In this document: piece after piece, positions 63,924 to 64,000 of the stretch | Layout: each line of letters starts with the position of its first letter | How positions within the stretch are numbered: position 1 is the stretch's first letter | Assembly (NCBI RefSeq): GCF_009828025.1 | Contig: NZ_WTYA01000009.1 | Coordinates: forward strand, 98,330-162,329 | DNA from: Qipengyuania algicida | Lineage (GTDB): Bacteria; Pseudomonadota; Alphaproteobacteria; Sphingomonadales; Sphingomonadaceae | Length of the DNA: 64,000 nucleotides | Direction: 5' to 3' | The notes under the pieces: model-generated | Told to the model about the DNA's origin: nothing | Databases searched by the model: none | What the model saw: the letters and a program-made list of their open reading frames with translations, nothing else | Program-made: the position numbers and the translations under genes

Positions 63924-64000
63924 TGAATAGCCCCTAGATTTGTGGACGTCTTCTTTCCTAAATTTGAGGACAGGAGGCGACGATGAGGAAGGCTAATTTC
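63924..64000 (+). mobile_element. Left end of a probable IS3-family element (truncated by window edge)
   Basis: Starts with TGAATAGCCCCTAGATTTGTGG, typical of a TG-type terminal repeat, then AGGAGG (63972-63977) five bases before ATG 63983 and the first codons MRKANF. IS3-type orfA products often begin like this. Only six codons are visible, so the family is a guess; the disrupted minus-strand frame at its border supports a recent insertion. Confidence 0.45.

Noticed and set aside
1..64000. CRISPR array
   Set aside because: No series of regularly spaced direct repeats and no cas genes were seen.

Overview
The window looks like a chromosomal stretch of an aerobic, PHA-storing alphaproteobacterium of the order Sphingomonadales, most likely Erythrobacteraceae or a close relative. 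This is inferred from the TonB-receptor-centred nutrient loci, a complete NepR/EcfG/PhyR general stress response locus with its own promoter signature, class I PHA synthase plus phasin, LptF/LptG, and the gene families themselves. No 16S gene is present, so genus is not settled.

Left part (1-8.2 kb, + strand): the 3' end of a TonB-dependent receptor followed by a GH3 beta-glucosidase, a flavin-dependent tryptophan-halogenase-like protein, a GH30 glycosidase lipoprotein and a FucP-type sugar permease. This is a compact glycan (probably beta-glucan) uptake and degradation operon. At 8.9-13.2 kb is an accessory block: a two-gene cassette of unrecognised proteins, the second with a PD-(D/E)XK nuclease core, next to a minimal tyrosine recombinase. 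A stand-alone receiver protein follows.

14.8-25.7 kb: a four-gene minus-strand operon (dctA, twin-arginine-type esterase, large TonB receptor, M14 carboxypeptidase) diverges from dctB-dctD, with an SGNH hydrolase behind. The DctD-like regulator lacks the sigma54 GAFTGA loop, and the divergent intergenic carries four copies of a TGTGC(G/A) element.

25.8-37.9 kb: an integrated island. It starts with transposase and nucleotidyltransferase remnants and ends with xis-int and a 48-base tRNA-Gln(CTG) 3' fragment, read here as attR. Its cargo includes an alpha/beta hydrolase, two unknown proteins and a minus-strand defence set: a 1212-aa SIR2-domain protein, a DUF3800 protein and an AbiJ-like protein. 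This set is the best candidate here for a little-described system. The partner attachment site is not in the window, so the island may extend further left than 26 kb.

38-63 kb is core genome: LOG-family hydrolase, M28 peptidase, glmM-DUF1272-thiD, sodB, the general stress response cluster (AI-2E permease, ecfG, nepR, sensor kinase, phyR), an FNR-like regulator, a receiver protein, a GNAT-like protein facing a membrane desaturase, lptF-lptG, clpS, phasin, phaC, an AlaC-type aminotransferase, a winged-helix regulator, a crotonase and a thioesterase. Three GGAAC-N16-cGTT-type EcfG promoter matches are visible: a palindromic pair between nepR and the kinase, and one before phyR. The window ends with tRNA-Cys(GCA), tRNA-Thr(CGT), a 12-bp inverted repeat, and what appears to be an IS3-type element inserted into a minus-strand gene.
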